Assembly: GCA_023421135.1 (NCBI GenBank)
Contig: JAEZUG010000034.1
Span: 1 to 64,000 of the forward strand
Source: Candidatus Cloacimonadota bacterium
Lineage (GTDB): Bacteria > Cloacimonadota > Cloacimonadia > Cloacimonadales > Cloacimonadaceae
Direction: 5' to 3'
Length of the DNA stretch: 64,000 nucleotides
The notes under the pieces were generated by a model. That model did not search any database and had not been told where the DNA came from. It worked only from the letters and a program-made list of their open reading frames with translations. A program made the position numbers and the translations under genes. Below, piece by piece: positions 34,831 to 43,976 of the stretch. Every line of letters begins with the position of its first letter. The stretch's first letter is position 1.

Positions 34831-35347
34831 GAGTCAGGCCTGCGTCTTCCAGAAGAGGATCCAGGTTTTGCAGAACAATCTGCCCGGTCTCGGGCAAGAG
34901 CTCTGCCAGATAGTGATCCACATAGGGGACAAGCAGTTCAGCACCGCTGGGAGTGAGTATCTCCAGGACATACTGGGCATTATTGTGAAAATATGAGCTT
35001 AGGGTTCCCAGTAGCTTTCCTTGGAAATAGACCGTGTATCCCAGATAGGCATCCAGCTCAGAGTCTTCATCTTCCAGATCATCCGGAGCCAGAGCCACAT
35101 GAGCTTCTTTATGCTTGTTTCTTTCTTCTTTGATCCCGTCTTCTTTGAACTTGATCCACAGTTTCTTATCAGCTTCTTTTATGCTGCTGACATTAACGTA
35201 AAACACTCTATGGCTGGAAAAGATCAGAAAGACCTCTCGCAATTCTGGCAGCATCTCTCTATAATCAGGCTTTATCATCAGATGAAAGAAGCCTTCAGTA
35301 TCGAGACCGCCAAGCCTGCCGATGCAAATGAGGTCTTGGCTATTCAT
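34820..35347 (-). CDS. rimM: Ribosome maturation factor RimM
   Basis: 175 residues, the usual size. N-terminal reductase-like barrel (CIGRLGGLDTEGFFHLMI) and a C-terminal PRC-barrel (AYLGYTVYFQGKLLGTLSSYF, ELLVPYVDHYLAELLPETGQIVLQNLDPLLE). RimM binds S19 and helps mature the 30S head. The central linker (about 75-95) is unusually rich in Glu/Lys/Asp. It starts directly after the khpA stop and overlaps trmD. Confidence 0.93.
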   Translation of the reverse strand: MNSQDLICIGRLGGLDTEGFFHLMIKPDYREMLPELREVFLIFSSHRVFYVNVSSIKEADKKLWIKFKEDGIKEERNKHKEAHVALAPDDLEDEDSELDAYLGYTVYFQGKLLGTLSSYFHNNAQYVLEILTPSGAELLVPYVDHYLAELLPETGQIVLQNLDPLLEDAGLTLEN

Positions 35348-35578
35348 TTATTCGATGATTTCGAGTTCGGCTCGTTTTCCTTGTTTGGTGCTGACTGCAT
35401 TGATAATTGTACGAATAGCACCGGCAGTTCTGCCGCGCTTTCCTATCACTTTACCGATGTCGCTCTTGGCCACACGAAGTTCGTAAAGAGTGATCTTGTC
35501 TCCAGCGATCTCAGTGATACTGACTTCACTGGGGTCATCGACCAACGCTTTGACTACAAATTCAATAAGCTCTTTCAT
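35348..35578 (-). CDS. khpA: KH-domain RNA-binding protein KhpA (YlqC)
   Basis: 76 residues, one type II KH domain with the GxxG loop in IGKVIGKRGRTAGAIRTII. Small proteins of this kind sit between rpsP and rimM in many bacteria and bind RNA together with KhpB. The stop is immediately followed by the rimM start. Confidence 0.94.
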   Translation of the reverse strand: MKELIEFVVKALVDDPSEVSITEIAGDKITLYELRVAKSDIGKVIGKRGRTAGAIRTIINAVSTKQGKRAELEIIE

Positions 35579-35610
35579 GTATTCACCTCACAATTTCTAT
35601 AACAGGGCTC

Positions 35611-35901
35611 TTATTCTGCAGCTTGTGCTTTCTGTTGAGCGATCTTCTGTTCGTGCCAAATCTGCAAGACACCGGCTCTGCGAAGCAGAGAACGTACTGT
35701 ATCTGTAGGCTGGGCACCAACACTGAGCCAATATATGGCGCGATCTGTCTCAACATTGAGTTTCAAATCTTGCGGCTTGGGATCGTACCAACCCACGCAT
35801 TCGATGTATTTGCCATCGCGTTTCACGCGGGCATCAACAGCGACTATACGATAGAAAGGCTGGTTATTTGCTCCCATCCGTCTCAGTCTCAGCTTGACCA
35901 T
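35611..35901 (-). CDS. rpsP: 30S ribosomal protein S16
   Basis: 96 residues: [20 protein letters not shown], then [10 protein letters not shown] and [15 protein letters not shown], all S16 hallmarks. AAGGAG lies seven bases before the start. It opens the operon rpsP-khpA-rimM-trmD-methyltransferase-rplS. Confidence 0.97.
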   Translation of the reverse strand: MVKLRLRRMGANNQPFYRIVAVDARVKRDGKYIECVGWYDPKPQDLKLNVETDRAIYWLSVGAQPTDTVRSLLRRAGVLQIWHEQKIAQQKAQAAE

Positions 35902-35944
35902 TATTTCTCCTTGGATTTATTTATACTTTTCGACTTAAGACACC

Positions 35945-35973
35945 ATGAATTTTGGAAGGCAGGTTTTCGTCAA
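35945..35973 (-). promoter_or_regulatory. Promoter of the rpsP operon
   Basis: TTGACG (35973-35968) and, 17 bp on, ATTCAT within AATTCATGG, text also seen at the rpmE promoter. It lies about 45 bases before the rpsP start. Confidence 0.5.
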
Positions 35974-36067
35974 GGCATTTCTTGCAAAGTTCAGAGTGAA
36001 TAATCCTTAGCGCATTGAAAGTCTTCCACACGCTTCAGACAATCACCCTAGGAAACGCCACCTGTCT

Positions 36068-36949
36068 TCAGAAGATTAGCTCTGAGATGTCGAAGGGAAC
36101 CGTGCCCCGATATTCGTAAGGCTTGCTGATCTCCATGCCAAAGGCGTTGATATTCACCGTTCCTCTCACTCGATAGGGGATCTCGCCCCGCAACACTCCA
36201 CCCAGGGCATTAAGGATTGCCCGGAAGTTTTGCACCCGCAGCAACAGAGTTCCCTCCCGGCTGTAAACATCCTCTGTGAAGTGCAGAGGACGCACCAGGC
36301 TGGCAGTGCCTACCAAGCGGTCGTTGATATAGACCTCGCCGGGGAAGCTGCTGAGCACAAAACTGAAACCATAGGGATTCATCAGGATAAAATTGGAGTG
36401 CACATCTGTGGATGTGAGCCCCCAATCCACAATCTGGGTGCGTTGCAGACGGAAGAGATTCTCCGTGCCCACATTGAAGCGGGAGACCAAATCGCTCAGG
36501 TAATCGTGCAGATTGAGCTCGTAGGGTTCTTCAAAGCTGAAGCTTTTGTTCATATACAAAGCTTTACCTTTGCCTTCTCCCACGATGTAGAAAAAGAGCA
36601 CCTGATCGGTGTGACTGATCATGCGGGCGGCTTTTCTGGTCTCCAACTGCACAGTGAAATCTATATTGGTGGATCTTCGGCCGGGGATCATGATCCGGTT
36701 GTTCATAGTGGCGGTGCCCACTTCGGCGCGGTCCCGATCCAGCAGCTTGAGATTGAGCTCTTTCAGGATGAGTTTGTAGCTATTGGGGTTGTTCACCTGC
36801 ACGCTGATCAGCACACTGGTATTGTCCGGTGTCATGGAAACTATCCTGAGATCGTGAATGCGTTCTATGGTGGGTTTCTTGAACATTCTGCAAGAGCTGA
36901 GGCTAAGCAGCAGCAGGAGCAAGACTAGTAACTGAATGCTTTTTTTCAT
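36068..36949 (-). CDS. LEA14-like (LEA type 2) lipoprotein
   Basis: 293 residues with lipobox LSSC (Cys20). The mature protein appears to hold two LEA-2/WHy-type beta-sandwiches, about 30-130 (ISVQVNNPNSYKLILKELNLKLLDRDRAEVG) and 160-290 (HSNFILMNPYGFSFVLSSFPGEVYINDRLVG). The N-N-P-N-S/Y signature marks the family, known from desiccation and stress proteins but of unclear bacterial role. It follows asnB by eight bases and is probably cotranscribed with it. Confidence 0.8.
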   Translation of the reverse strand: MKKSIQLLVLLLLLLSLSSCRMFKKPTIERIHDLRIVSMTPDNTSVLISVQVNNPNSYKLILKELNLKLLDRDRAEVGTATMNNRIMIPGRRSTNIDFTVQLETRKAARMISHTDQVLFFYIVGEGKGKALYMNKSFSFEEPYELNLHDYLSDLVSRFNVGTENLFRLQRTQIVDWGLTSTDVHSNFILMNPYGFSFVLSSFPGEVYINDRLVGTASLVRPLHFTEDVYSREGTLLLRVQNFRAILNALGGVLRGEIPYRVRGTVNINAFGMEISKPYEYRGTVPFDISELIF

Positions 36950-36957
36950 TTAAACCT

Positions 36958-38919
36958 CTATAAGTAATCTTTGAAGCGGCGGAACCAGAGTTCCAGGGAA
37001 AGGCAATTGAAGAGCATCTCTGCCTGGCTATTTGTGCCGGAGAGATATTCAAACCAGTGTCGGCGGATCAGCTTGTGGTTCCAGATCTCCCGGCTCAGGA
37101 AAGCCTGAGAGCTGAAGACGTCCGAGATCATCTCCCGCATCTCGCCTCTCATCCACAGGGAGTAGAAGGGAGAGGAAAAGATGCCTTTGTCTTTCCTCTC
37201 ATAGATCTCTCTGGGCACCACGTTCTTCATGGCCAGGCGGTGGACATGTTTGTGAACTGGCACCTCAATCTTGTAAGAGGAGGGCAGGCTGAAGGCAAAA
37301 TCCACTATGCGGTGATCCAGGAAGGGAACCCGGGATTCCAGGGAGTTTGCGCACGCCATGCGGTCTTCCAGATGCAGAAGAGTCTGGATAGAAGTGCTGT
37401 GCAGCATGTTGAAGAGGAAGTTTGAGACCCTGCTGCCGGGGATGTCGTGGATGCCAGATAAGATGCCATCAGGCGAGAGTTTCCTGCTCTCCAGGAAGCT
37501 GGGGGCAAAGGGCTCAAAACGGTAGTGGCGGAACTCCAGTTCGTAGAGCCTGGATTCCGGCATCAGAGCACTCAGGAAGCTCTTGCCCAAGCCGGCAAGG
37601 CTCTCCAGGGGTGTTTTTCCCTGGTAGTAGCGAGCAAAGTCCCGGGCAAAGCCAGGCAGCTTTCCGCTTCGCACTTGATCGGCAAAATAGCGGTAGATGG
37701 AGTGTTTATAGCCGGCAAAGAGTTCATCTGAACCCTGCCCGGAGAGGATCACCTTGATCCCTTCTGCCCGGGCTGCTTTCATCACCGCCCATTGAGAAGC
37801 ATAGCCTGCCTTGGTGGGCAAATCGTTGTACCAATTGATCTCTTCCAGCCAGCCGGCCGCATCCTTGGCAGAGGGTGAAACGTAGTGTGCCCGGGCTCCG
37901 GTCTGCTCCACAATCAGCTTGATCCACTTCCTCTCATCCAGAACAGGATCTTCTCCATAATAGGAAGAGAAAGTCTGCATGGAGCTGCCCTGAAGCTTGT
38001 GTGCCAGGCAGACGATAGCAGAAGAATCCAGGCCTCCGGAAAGGCTGGCAGCAACTTCCACATCACTGCGCAGATGAAGCTTCAGGCTATCTGTAAAAAG
38101 CTCACGATACTGCTCTGTGGCCTCACTTAGGGAAAGAGAAGATCTCTCAAAGCTTGAAAGATTAAGGCTGTAGTACTCTTGATAGCGGAACTTTCCACCC
38201 TCTATCACCAGATTGTGCCCTGGTCTCAGCAGCCTGATATTATTAAAATAGGTCTCGTCCTCGTGCACCAGGAGAGAATTGATCTTCATGGATCGCCAGA
38301 CCATAGCGTAGTTCAGGCTCTTGTCGATGGGGCAGAGCAGAACTTGCTTGATCTCGGAGCCCCAATAGAGGAAGTCTCGATCTTTGGAATAGTAAAGCGG
38401 TTTGATGCCAAAGCGGTCCCGGGAGAGGAAGAGCTTCTGGGTACCACTGTCCCAGAGAGCAAAGGCCCACATGCCCACAAAGCGCTTCACGCAGGCTTCT
38501 CCCCAGTGGCGATAGGCTTTGAGGATAACTTCGGAATCCGAATGTCCCCGGAACACATAACCAGCGGCAGAGAGTTCTTGCATCAATTCCAGATAGTTGT
38601 AGATCTCTCCGTTGAAAGTAATGGCGAGTCCTTCATCTACCAGAGGCTGATGTCCGCAAATACTCAGATCCAGCACGCTCAGACGTCTGAAGCCCATACC
38701 CAGCTTAGCTGCTGTAGCTTCTCTGATATCCGGATAAAGTGCTTTTACCTCGGGAGTTGATTCTTCTCCAGAGAAGGACTGCATCCCATCCGGAGCTGAG
38801 AAGAGGAAGCCTTCATCATCCGGACCCCGGTGCCGGATCAGATCCGTCATGCTCTTCAGCAGCCGGGGATTTACTCCCAGTTGAAAATTCAGGCTCAGGA
38901 TGCCGCTGATTCCACACAT
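36958..38919 (-). CDS. asnB: Asparagine synthase (glutamine-hydrolysing)
   Basis: 653 residues, the size of the long AsnB class. N-terminal glutaminase with nucleophile Cys2 (MCGISGILSL), then RHRGPDDEGF, GFRRLSVLD and TFNGEIYNYLEL. The synthetase domain has the ATP PP-loop SLSGGLDSSAIVCLA (about 290) and LSGQGSDELFAGY, and ends near FNCLSLELWFRRF. It makes asparagine from aspartate, glutamine and ATP, though some relatives amidate surface polysaccharides. It lies six bases after the VOC gene. Confidence 0.94.
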   Translation of the reverse strand: MCGISGILSLNFQLGVNPRLLKSMTDLIRHRGPDDEGFLFSAPDGMQSFSGEESTPEVKALYPDIREATAAKLGMGFRRLSVLDLSICGHQPLVDEGLAITFNGEIYNYLELMQELSAAGYVFRGHSDSEVILKAYRHWGEACVKRFVGMWAFALWDSGTQKLFLSRDRFGIKPLYYSKDRDFLYWGSEIKQVLLCPIDKSLNYAMVWRSMKINSLLVHEDETYFNNIRLLRPGHNLVIEGGKFRYQEYYSLNLSSFERSSLSLSEATEQYRELFTDSLKLHLRSDVEVAASLSGGLDSSAIVCLAHKLQGSSMQTFSSYYGEDPVLDERKWIKLIVEQTGARAHYVSPSAKDAAGWLEEINWYNDLPTKAGYASQWAVMKAARAEGIKVILSGQGSDELFAGYKHSIYRYFADQVRSGKLPGFARDFARYYQGKTPLESLAGLGKSFLSALMPESRLYELEFRHYRFEPFAPSFLESRKLSPDGILSGIHDIPGSRVSNFLFNMLHSTSIQTLLHLEDRMACANSLESRVPFLDHRIVDFAFSLPSSYKIEVPVHKHVHRLAMKNVVPREIYERKDKGIFSSPFYSLWMRGEMREMISDVFSSQAFLSREIWNHKLIRRHWFEYLSGTNSQAEMLFNCLSLELWFRRFKDYL

Positions 38920-38925
38920 CAGTTT

Positions 38926-39279
38926 TTACCAATAGCCTGGTAGAGAGTGATCAAAGCTCTGAAACTCAATGCTTCTGCCCTCGGGATCACGGCCATAGAA
39001 ATGGTAGATCCGATAGGCAGGATTCTCCCGTGGAAGATCCAGGGCAAGATCCCGATTGTGTTGATAAGCCTCATCCACTTCAGCACGGGTTTGGAAGAAG
39101 AAAGTAATGGTTCCGCCCGTATCGGCTTCCTCTCTCTGGCAAAAGCCCAGAAGCTGCTCTCCACTGCGGAAGATTCGGCATCCGCCCTGATCCAGCCAGA
39201 GTTCCATCTTGCAGCGTGTTTGGTAGAAACTACTGATCTTCTCAAGATCACGGGTGCGAAAAAAGATGATTGCTGCCAT
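38926..39279 (-). CDS. VOC-family (glyoxalase/bleomycin-resistance fold) protein
   Basis: 117 residues. It has the two beta-alpha-beta-beta-beta modules of the vicinal-oxygen-chelate fold: IFFRTRDLEKISSFYQTRCKMELWLDQGG and YRIYHFYGRDPEGRSIEFQSFDH. The last strand provides a conserved metal-ligand Glu (SIEFQ). The substrate cannot be predicted. It is the first gene of a unit with asnB and the LEA14-like lipoprotein. Confidence 0.85.
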   Translation of the reverse strand: MAAIIFFRTRDLEKISSFYQTRCKMELWLDQGGCRIFRSGEQLLGFCQREEADTGGTITFFFQTRAEVDEAYQHNRDLALDLPRENPAYRIYHFYGRDPEGRSIEFQSFDHSLPGYW

Positions 39280-39303
39280 ACTTAAGTCCTATCTATAAGA
39301 AGA

Positions 39304-39344
39304 AGGTGAGATGAACCCGGCACTCCGGCAGAGCCATCTCACCT
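39304..39344 (-). terminator. Probable terminator of hydA
   Basis: 10-bp stem AGGTGAGATG/CATCTCACCT (39304-39313 with 39335-39344) with a 21-base loop, followed on the minus strand by TCTTCTT rather than a pure T tract. Confidence 0.6.
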
Positions 39345-39356
39345 AAACTACTTTGC

Positions 39357-41105
39357 TTACTTGTTCTTGATCTCCATCGGACGGGCAATATAGCTGGTGT
39401 GAAGCAGCTTATGTGCCTTGTGAGAATTAGGTTTGCCCAGGAAGTCCTTGTAAAGCTTCTGGATCGAAGGATTATTGTGGGATTCCCTGTGTACCAGGCC
39501 TTCGTCTTCCTTGTAGAGACCTTTGGCACGTGCCAGACGCACTTTGGTGGTGGAACGATAGGGCTGTCCGCCTCCACCCACGCAACCACCGCGGCAGGCC
39601 ATCACTTCCACAAAGTGATAAGGCGGTTCTTCACCCTTGAGCTTCGCATCTCTGATCTGGTTCATGACCTTGACCACATTGCCCAAGCCGGAGGCAACCG
39701 CTATCCGGATCTCATGTCCCAAAATATTTATGGAACCTGTCTTGATGCCTTTGTGGCCACGCACAAAGTTGATATTGGGAGTGGGCAGCTCTTCACCGGT
39801 GATAAAGAAATAGGCAGTTCTAAGTGCTGCTTCCATCACGCCGCCGGTAGCTCCAAAGATGGTGCCGGCACCGCTGTATTCTCCCAGAGGATTGTCAACG
39901 ACGCCATCTTCCAGCTTGGCCAGATCAATACTGCGGGTCTTGAGCATACGCGCCAGTTCACGGGTGGTGATGGTAAGGTCCACATCCTTCTCGCCGGAAG
40001 CATACATGTCTTCCATGCGTTCGATCTCATATTTCTTGGCGGTGCAGGGCATCACGCTCACCAGGAAAATCTTTTTGGGGTCTATCTTCATCTTCTCTGC
40101 CCAATAGGTCTTCACCATGGTGCCCACCATCTGATGTGGAGATTTGGAAGAAGAGAAATGTGGGATCAGATCATGATGGAACTTCTCCAGGAAATCCACC
40201 CAGGAAGGGCAACAGGTGGTGATCAACGGGAAGCGCTCCGGATGATTCTTGAAGACATCGACAAACTCGCTGGCCTCTTCCATTATAGTGAGGTCGGCTC
40301 CGAAGTTTGTATCGAAGACATATTGGAAACCCAGCTCACGCAGAGCTGTGTACATCTTTCCGGCCACGTTGGTGCCGGGTTTAAAGCCAAATTCTTCACC
40401 GAGGGCCACGCGAACAGCAGGGGCTTCCTGCGCCACCAAGACCATGTCTTTATTGTCCAAAGCTTTCCAGACGTCGTCACTATCGTCGTTCTCGTAGATG
40501 GCAGCCACGGGGCAATGTGCGGAGCACTGTCCACATTTGACACACTCAGATTCTTCCAGATTGCGCCCAAAAGTAGGACCCACAAAGGTTTCGAAACCAC
40601 GTTCGGAGCTTTCCAGAGCGTGTACATCTTGAATCTCGTTGCAGACATAGGTACAACGTCCACAATTGATGCAATAGCTGGGATCCAGCGTGATGGAGGG
40701 GGAGCTTTCGTCTCTCCCTTTGTATTTTTTCTTCAGTTTCTTCAGTCCTGTGTGTCGGATAGCGAGGTCTTCACAGAGCTTTTGCAGCTCGCAACGTCCG
40801 TTCTTGATGCATTCGGGACAGTTGTTGGGGTGTGTGGAAAGGATGATCTCCACCGCTTCTCTTCTGAGATCCAGCAGTTTCTTAGTCTTGGTGACGATGG
40901 TCATTCCCTCTTCACAGGGAGTGGAGCAGGCCCGGACAGCCCGGCCGTTAACATCCACCATGCAGACACCGCAATTGCCAAAAGCAGGCAGGTCTTCATG
41001 ATAACAGAGGTGTGGCACCGGATATCCGGCTTTCTCGCAAGCGTGCAGAACCTTGGTGTTCCTGGCTACTTCTACAATCTTTCCGTTGATGTTTACTTTG
41101 ATCAT
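39357..41105 (-). CDS. hydA: [FeFe] hydrogenase, monomeric CpI-like type
   Basis: 582 residues, close to the clostridial CpI enzyme. Order: a [2Fe-2S] domain (CYHEDLPAFGNCGVCMVD), a His-Cys3 cluster (HPNNCPECIKNGRCELQ), two [4Fe-4S] motifs (CINCGRCTYVCNE, CVKCGQCSAHCPV), then the H-cluster domain with L1 TTCCPSW (about 298), L2 MPCTAKKYE (about 352) and L3 MACRGGCVGGGGQP (about 503). It reduces protons or oxidises H2 in the cytoplasm. No hydB, hydC or maturases HydE/F/G lie nearby, so its electron partner is probably ferredoxin. A TTGACA promoter lies at 41144-41172. Confidence 0.96.
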   Translation of the reverse strand: MIKVNINGKIVEVARNTKVLHACEKAGYPVPHLCYHEDLPAFGNCGVCMVDVNGRAVRACSTPCEEGMTIVTKTKKLLDLRREAVEIILSTHPNNCPECIKNGRCELQKLCEDLAIRHTGLKKLKKKYKGRDESSPSITLDPSYCINCGRCTYVCNEIQDVHALESSERGFETFVGPTFGRNLEESECVKCGQCSAHCPVAAIYENDDSDDVWKALDNKDMVLVAQEAPAVRVALGEEFGFKPGTNVAGKMYTALRELGFQYVFDTNFGADLTIMEEASEFVDVFKNHPERFPLITTCCPSWVDFLEKFHHDLIPHFSSSKSPHQMVGTMVKTYWAEKMKIDPKKIFLVSVMPCTAKKYEIERMEDMYASGEKDVDLTITTRELARMLKTRSIDLAKLEDGVVDNPLGEYSGAGTIFGATGGVMEAALRTAYFFITGEELPTPNINFVRGHKGIKTGSINILGHEIRIAVASGLGNVVKVMNQIRDAKLKGEEPPYHFVEVMACRGGCVGGGGQPYRSTTKVRLARAKGLYKEDEGLVHRESHNNPSIQKLYKDFLGKPNSHKAHKLLHTSYIARPMEIKNK

Positions 41106-41143
41106 ATTACGTCTCCTGGGGCGTATTCTTCTTGTATCTTAAC

Positions 41144-41172
41144 GACTAAATAAAGCCTTGAAAGTCTGTCAA
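41144..41172 (-). promoter_or_regulatory. Promoter of hydA
   Basis: TTGACA (41172-41167) and, 17 bp on, TTAGTC, about 40 bases before the start codon and just after the terminator of the upstream gene. Confidence 0.45.
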
Positions 41173-41183
41173 GTGCAATCCCA

Positions 41184-41212
41184 CAAAAAAAGGCTCTCCA
41201 CCGGGGAGAGCC
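41184..41212 (-). terminator. Terminator of the peptidyl-prolyl isomerase gene
   Basis: 9-bp stem AGGCTCTCC/GGAGAGCCT (41191-41199 with 41204-41212, loop ACCG) with a minus-strand T tract at 41185-41191. Confidence 0.88.
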
Positions 41213-41238
41213 TTAATTATTGTCATGGTTTGAGAATC

Positions 41239-43266
41239 TTATTCTTCTATCATGGGCAGGGGATCAACGTTTCCCTCCAGCACATCGATCATGAACTGGG
41301 CGGATTCGTGCAGATCGCCTTGGGGGAACCCGGCGATGAATTGACGGAACAGCTCCAGGGCTCTGGGCTTGTTATTCATCTCTTCAGAGATCAGGAAAGC
41401 CTTCATAAAGCTGGCTTTGTAGTCGTCAATGTTGTTCTTGTAGCTGCCAATAATCTGATCATAGTAGGTGATGGCGTCGTTATAGTTCCTCTGCTGAGCG
41501 GCGGTGTTGGCCAGCTCGAAGAGATCATCGGCCGAGAGCAGCAGAGTGATTCTTTCCGGGTATTTACGCAGATGATACTCGGTGCTAAGGGTTTGGATCA
41601 TTTCGTCTTGCTTGGCGCGTTCCTTGGTTTGCCTGATAGCACCCTGGATGCGGGGTTCCACTTCAACAAACGGTGTAGCCGAGACTGGTTTTTCTCTTAA
41701 AACCCTGAAGAAGACAATCTCTCCGGTGGCGGTTGTGAAGACAGGGCTCACAGCATTAACATCTGTGGACCAGATCAAACGGGAGAATTCTGCATCGGGG
41801 CCAACTCCAGTGACAGTGCCATTGTTATATTGGTTGGGCAGTTCATTTCTGGCAGGTTGTGTGGAATAGCGATTGATCAGCTCGGTCATGCGGTTCTCAT
41901 TGCGGATGCGATTTGCCAGATTAAACAGAGACCAGGTGCGGTTTGCCACATCCATATCTGTGAACCACAGCACTTGGATATCACGTGAGGCTGGGGTGGA
42001 ATAGGAATCGATATTCTCTTCATAATAGGCTCTGGCATCCTCAGTAGTGATCTGGGTGGCTTCACGCACCAGAATGCGGAAGGCATTGCTCAGGATGTGA
42101 TAGCGCTTCATTTGGATAAACTGAGGATCCTGCTCCAGATATTGGCTGAAGTTCAAGGCTTTGGCTTCTGTATAGAGCAGATTACGAATCAATTCCTGAT
42201 CCACAAATCCTGCTGCTCCACCTCTGGCAAAATACATCTGTTCCTGAGGGGATGTCATTCCATAAGCAGTGAGCAAATCACCAATGGTCAATTGAACTTC
42301 TTCGTTGTTGGAACGCACTACCACCAGATCCTGGAAGGGAATGGTCTCGTCCGGAGCGCGGAAATTGAGCTTGGCGAGGTTGGTGCTGTCCACTTCGACT
42401 GCATACTTGGTCTTAAGACCGGCCATGATCCGATCCAGATTGGCACGTTCGGCAGTGGGGCGAACTCTTTGCTCCAGCTCTTCATAGACTTGTTCATAGG
42501 TTCTTTGCTCTCCGGGGATGAGCTCTACAACCCGGAAGACAGACCAACCGGTTACTGTCTGATTGGGGCCTACAAAGTTACTTTCGCCCACCTCAGCATT
42601 GCGGATCAGATCTTCCAGAGCGGGATCATTGCCCACGCCTGGGATATTTCCGTTGAGGCGGATATTGCGGATTCTGCCCTCTAAGCCTTTGGCATAGGTG
42701 TTCAGGTTTAAAGAATCAGATACAGCCGAAAAACTGGTGCCCAGGCCCAGCAGCGCCAAAGCCTGAACTGCCTGAGCTTCGCTGGCAGTTTGAATATAAT
42801 CAATCGTAATATAAGGAAGAGTGTAGTAAAGTATCCGGTTGTTATTGTAATAGTCCAGCTTCATTTCTTCTGTGACATCCGTCATTTCGGAAACCATGCG
42901 GCGATAGTATTCCTGAACGAAGAACTGCTTTTCGGCAGCCTGAACTCGTTGCAATACTTGCGGATTCTGGTCTATTCCCAGCTCCAGAGCTTTTTTGTAA
43001 AACAGGTTTTCAGCGACTGTGATGTCTAAAACCTGAAGCTGACCTTCAGTGGTTTTGTAGCGACCCTGCACTTGGGGTTGCAAAGCATCGATCTTTTGCA
43101 TAATGTCTGCCCGGGTGATAACTCCACCGTCATATTCTGCCAATATATCTGCATCATTAATACGTGTGGGATTACTAACCGTCACTGCTGTGTCCACTGC
43201 CAGCACATTACCGACAAATGACACTAAGATTAGTAGTGCAACCAAGTTCTTGAAAGCATGTTTCAT
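41239..43266 (-). CDS. SurA/PpiD-like periplasmic peptidyl-prolyl isomerase
   Basis: 675 residues with a signal peptide (MKHAFKNLVALLILVSFVGN, cut near VLA). An N-terminal SurA-type chaperone helix region (ADILAEYDGGVITRADIMQKIDAL) is followed by two parvulin-like segments: about 120-290 (ITIDYIQTASEAQA, GWSVFRVVELIPGEQRTYEQVYEELEQRVR) and 400-550 (ASRDIQVLWF, VSPVFTTATGEIVFFRVLREKPV). The C-terminus has TPR-like helices (ANTAAQQRNYNDAITYYDQIIGSYK, KPRALELFRQFIAGFPQGDLHESAQFMI). Outer-membrane protein folding is the family role. Both isomerase domains look degenerate, so chaperone activity may dominate. Confidence 0.8.
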   Translation of the reverse strand: MKHAFKNLVALLILVSFVGNVLAVDTAVTVSNPTRINDADILAEYDGGVITRADIMQKIDALQPQVQGRYKTTEGQLQVLDITVAENLFYKKALELGIDQNPQVLQRVQAAEKQFFVQEYYRRMVSEMTDVTEEMKLDYYNNNRILYYTLPYITIDYIQTASEAQAVQALALLGLGTSFSAVSDSLNLNTYAKGLEGRIRNIRLNGNIPGVGNDPALEDLIRNAEVGESNFVGPNQTVTGWSVFRVVELIPGEQRTYEQVYEELEQRVRPTAERANLDRIMAGLKTKYAVEVDSTNLAKLNFRAPDETIPFQDLVVVRSNNEEVQLTIGDLLTAYGMTSPQEQMYFARGGAAGFVDQELIRNLLYTEAKALNFSQYLEQDPQFIQMKRYHILSNAFRILVREATQITTEDARAYYEENIDSYSTPASRDIQVLWFTDMDVANRTWSLFNLANRIRNENRMTELINRYSTQPARNELPNQYNNGTVTGVGPDAEFSRLIWSTDVNAVSPVFTTATGEIVFFRVLREKPVSATPFVEVEPRIQGAIRQTKERAKQDEMIQTLSTEYHLRKYPERITLLLSADDLFELANTAAQQRNYNDAITYYDQIIGSYKNNIDDYKASFMKAFLISEEMNNKPRALELFRQFIAGFPQGDLHESAQFMIDVLEGNVDPLPMIEE

Positions 43267-43914
43267 CTATTACTCCCTATAGTCTGTTTGAGCTATTTTG
43301 CCATGTAGGTGCAAAAATCAAAACCAAATGCAATCCGTCAAGACAATTTGCGCTCACATGATAAGCGAACCCAGACATAGAGCGTCAACTCCCCTTCCTG
43401 TGACACTCCACGACTTCACCACTTCACCACTCAATCTTCCTCTCTGCTCTCTAATTAGAATCTTTAACGCTTCCTTAACCTATCCTTAACCTATCCTTAC
43501 CCTGGTTAAGGAAAGGCTTATCCTGTATTAAGTTATGTATATGGGGAGTAACGAGTGACGAGTAACCAGTGACAAGGCAGGCAGTTGCTGAGCAAGGAAA
43601 CGGACGTTTCTCTGCACGAGGATCACAGGATCAGATGAGTGGATGGATTAGGCAGCTAGTGTCCATGTCGTCCATAGTGTCCACTTTATCCATTCTGTCC
43701 ATTAGTGTGAAAGACGTTTAATCTGCGTCATCACCGTTGTATTCGGTAGCTTTGTTCCCGGATCGCACCATGCCACGCTCTCCCAAAAAAATGAACGCAT
43801 CCCAGAACAATCACTAAATCTATGGGAAATAACTACAAAGGCACATTGTTCTTGACAGATATCGGCATTTTGCAGATCCTGAACGGCATTAAAAATGCAA
43901 AGAATGTGACCTAT
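43267..43914. other. Intergenic region with tandem and heptad repeats
   Basis: 650 bases between divergent genes. On the minus side a TTGACG (43341-43336) precedes the isomerase gene. The middle holds an 11-bp tandem (43473-43494), heptads GAGTAACGAGTGACGAGTAACCAGTGAC (43549-43576, written as four units) and GTCCAT-rich text (43661-43702). A TTGACA at 43852 and the sigma-54-like site at 43915 belong to pilA. No gene is seen. Confidence 0.6.
43471..43513. repeat. CCTTAACCTAT tandem inside an inverted repeat
   Basis: Two exact 11-bp units CCTTAACCTAT (43473-43483, 43484-43494) and a third diverged one. The outer ends TTCCTTAACC (43471-43480) and GGTTAAGGAA (43504-43513) are reverse complements. 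Confidence 0.75.
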
Positions 43915-43930
43915 TGGCACATATCGTGCA
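43915..43930 (+). promoter_or_regulatory. Sigma-54-like -24/-12 promoter of the pilus operon
   Basis: TGGCACATATCGTGCA has GG (43916-43917) and GC (43928-43929) exactly 12 bases apart. Against the consensus TGGCACGNNNNTTGCW it fails only at the seventh and twelfth positions. It lies about 47 bases before the pilA start. Sigma-54 control of pilA is known in Pseudomonas, Myxococcus and Geobacter. A TTGACA box at 43852-43857 is an alternative sigma-70 site. Confidence 0.6.
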
Positions 43931-43976
43931 TAGTAAGCAAGACAGCAATAAAAATATCCCCGTAGGAGGAAAACAA

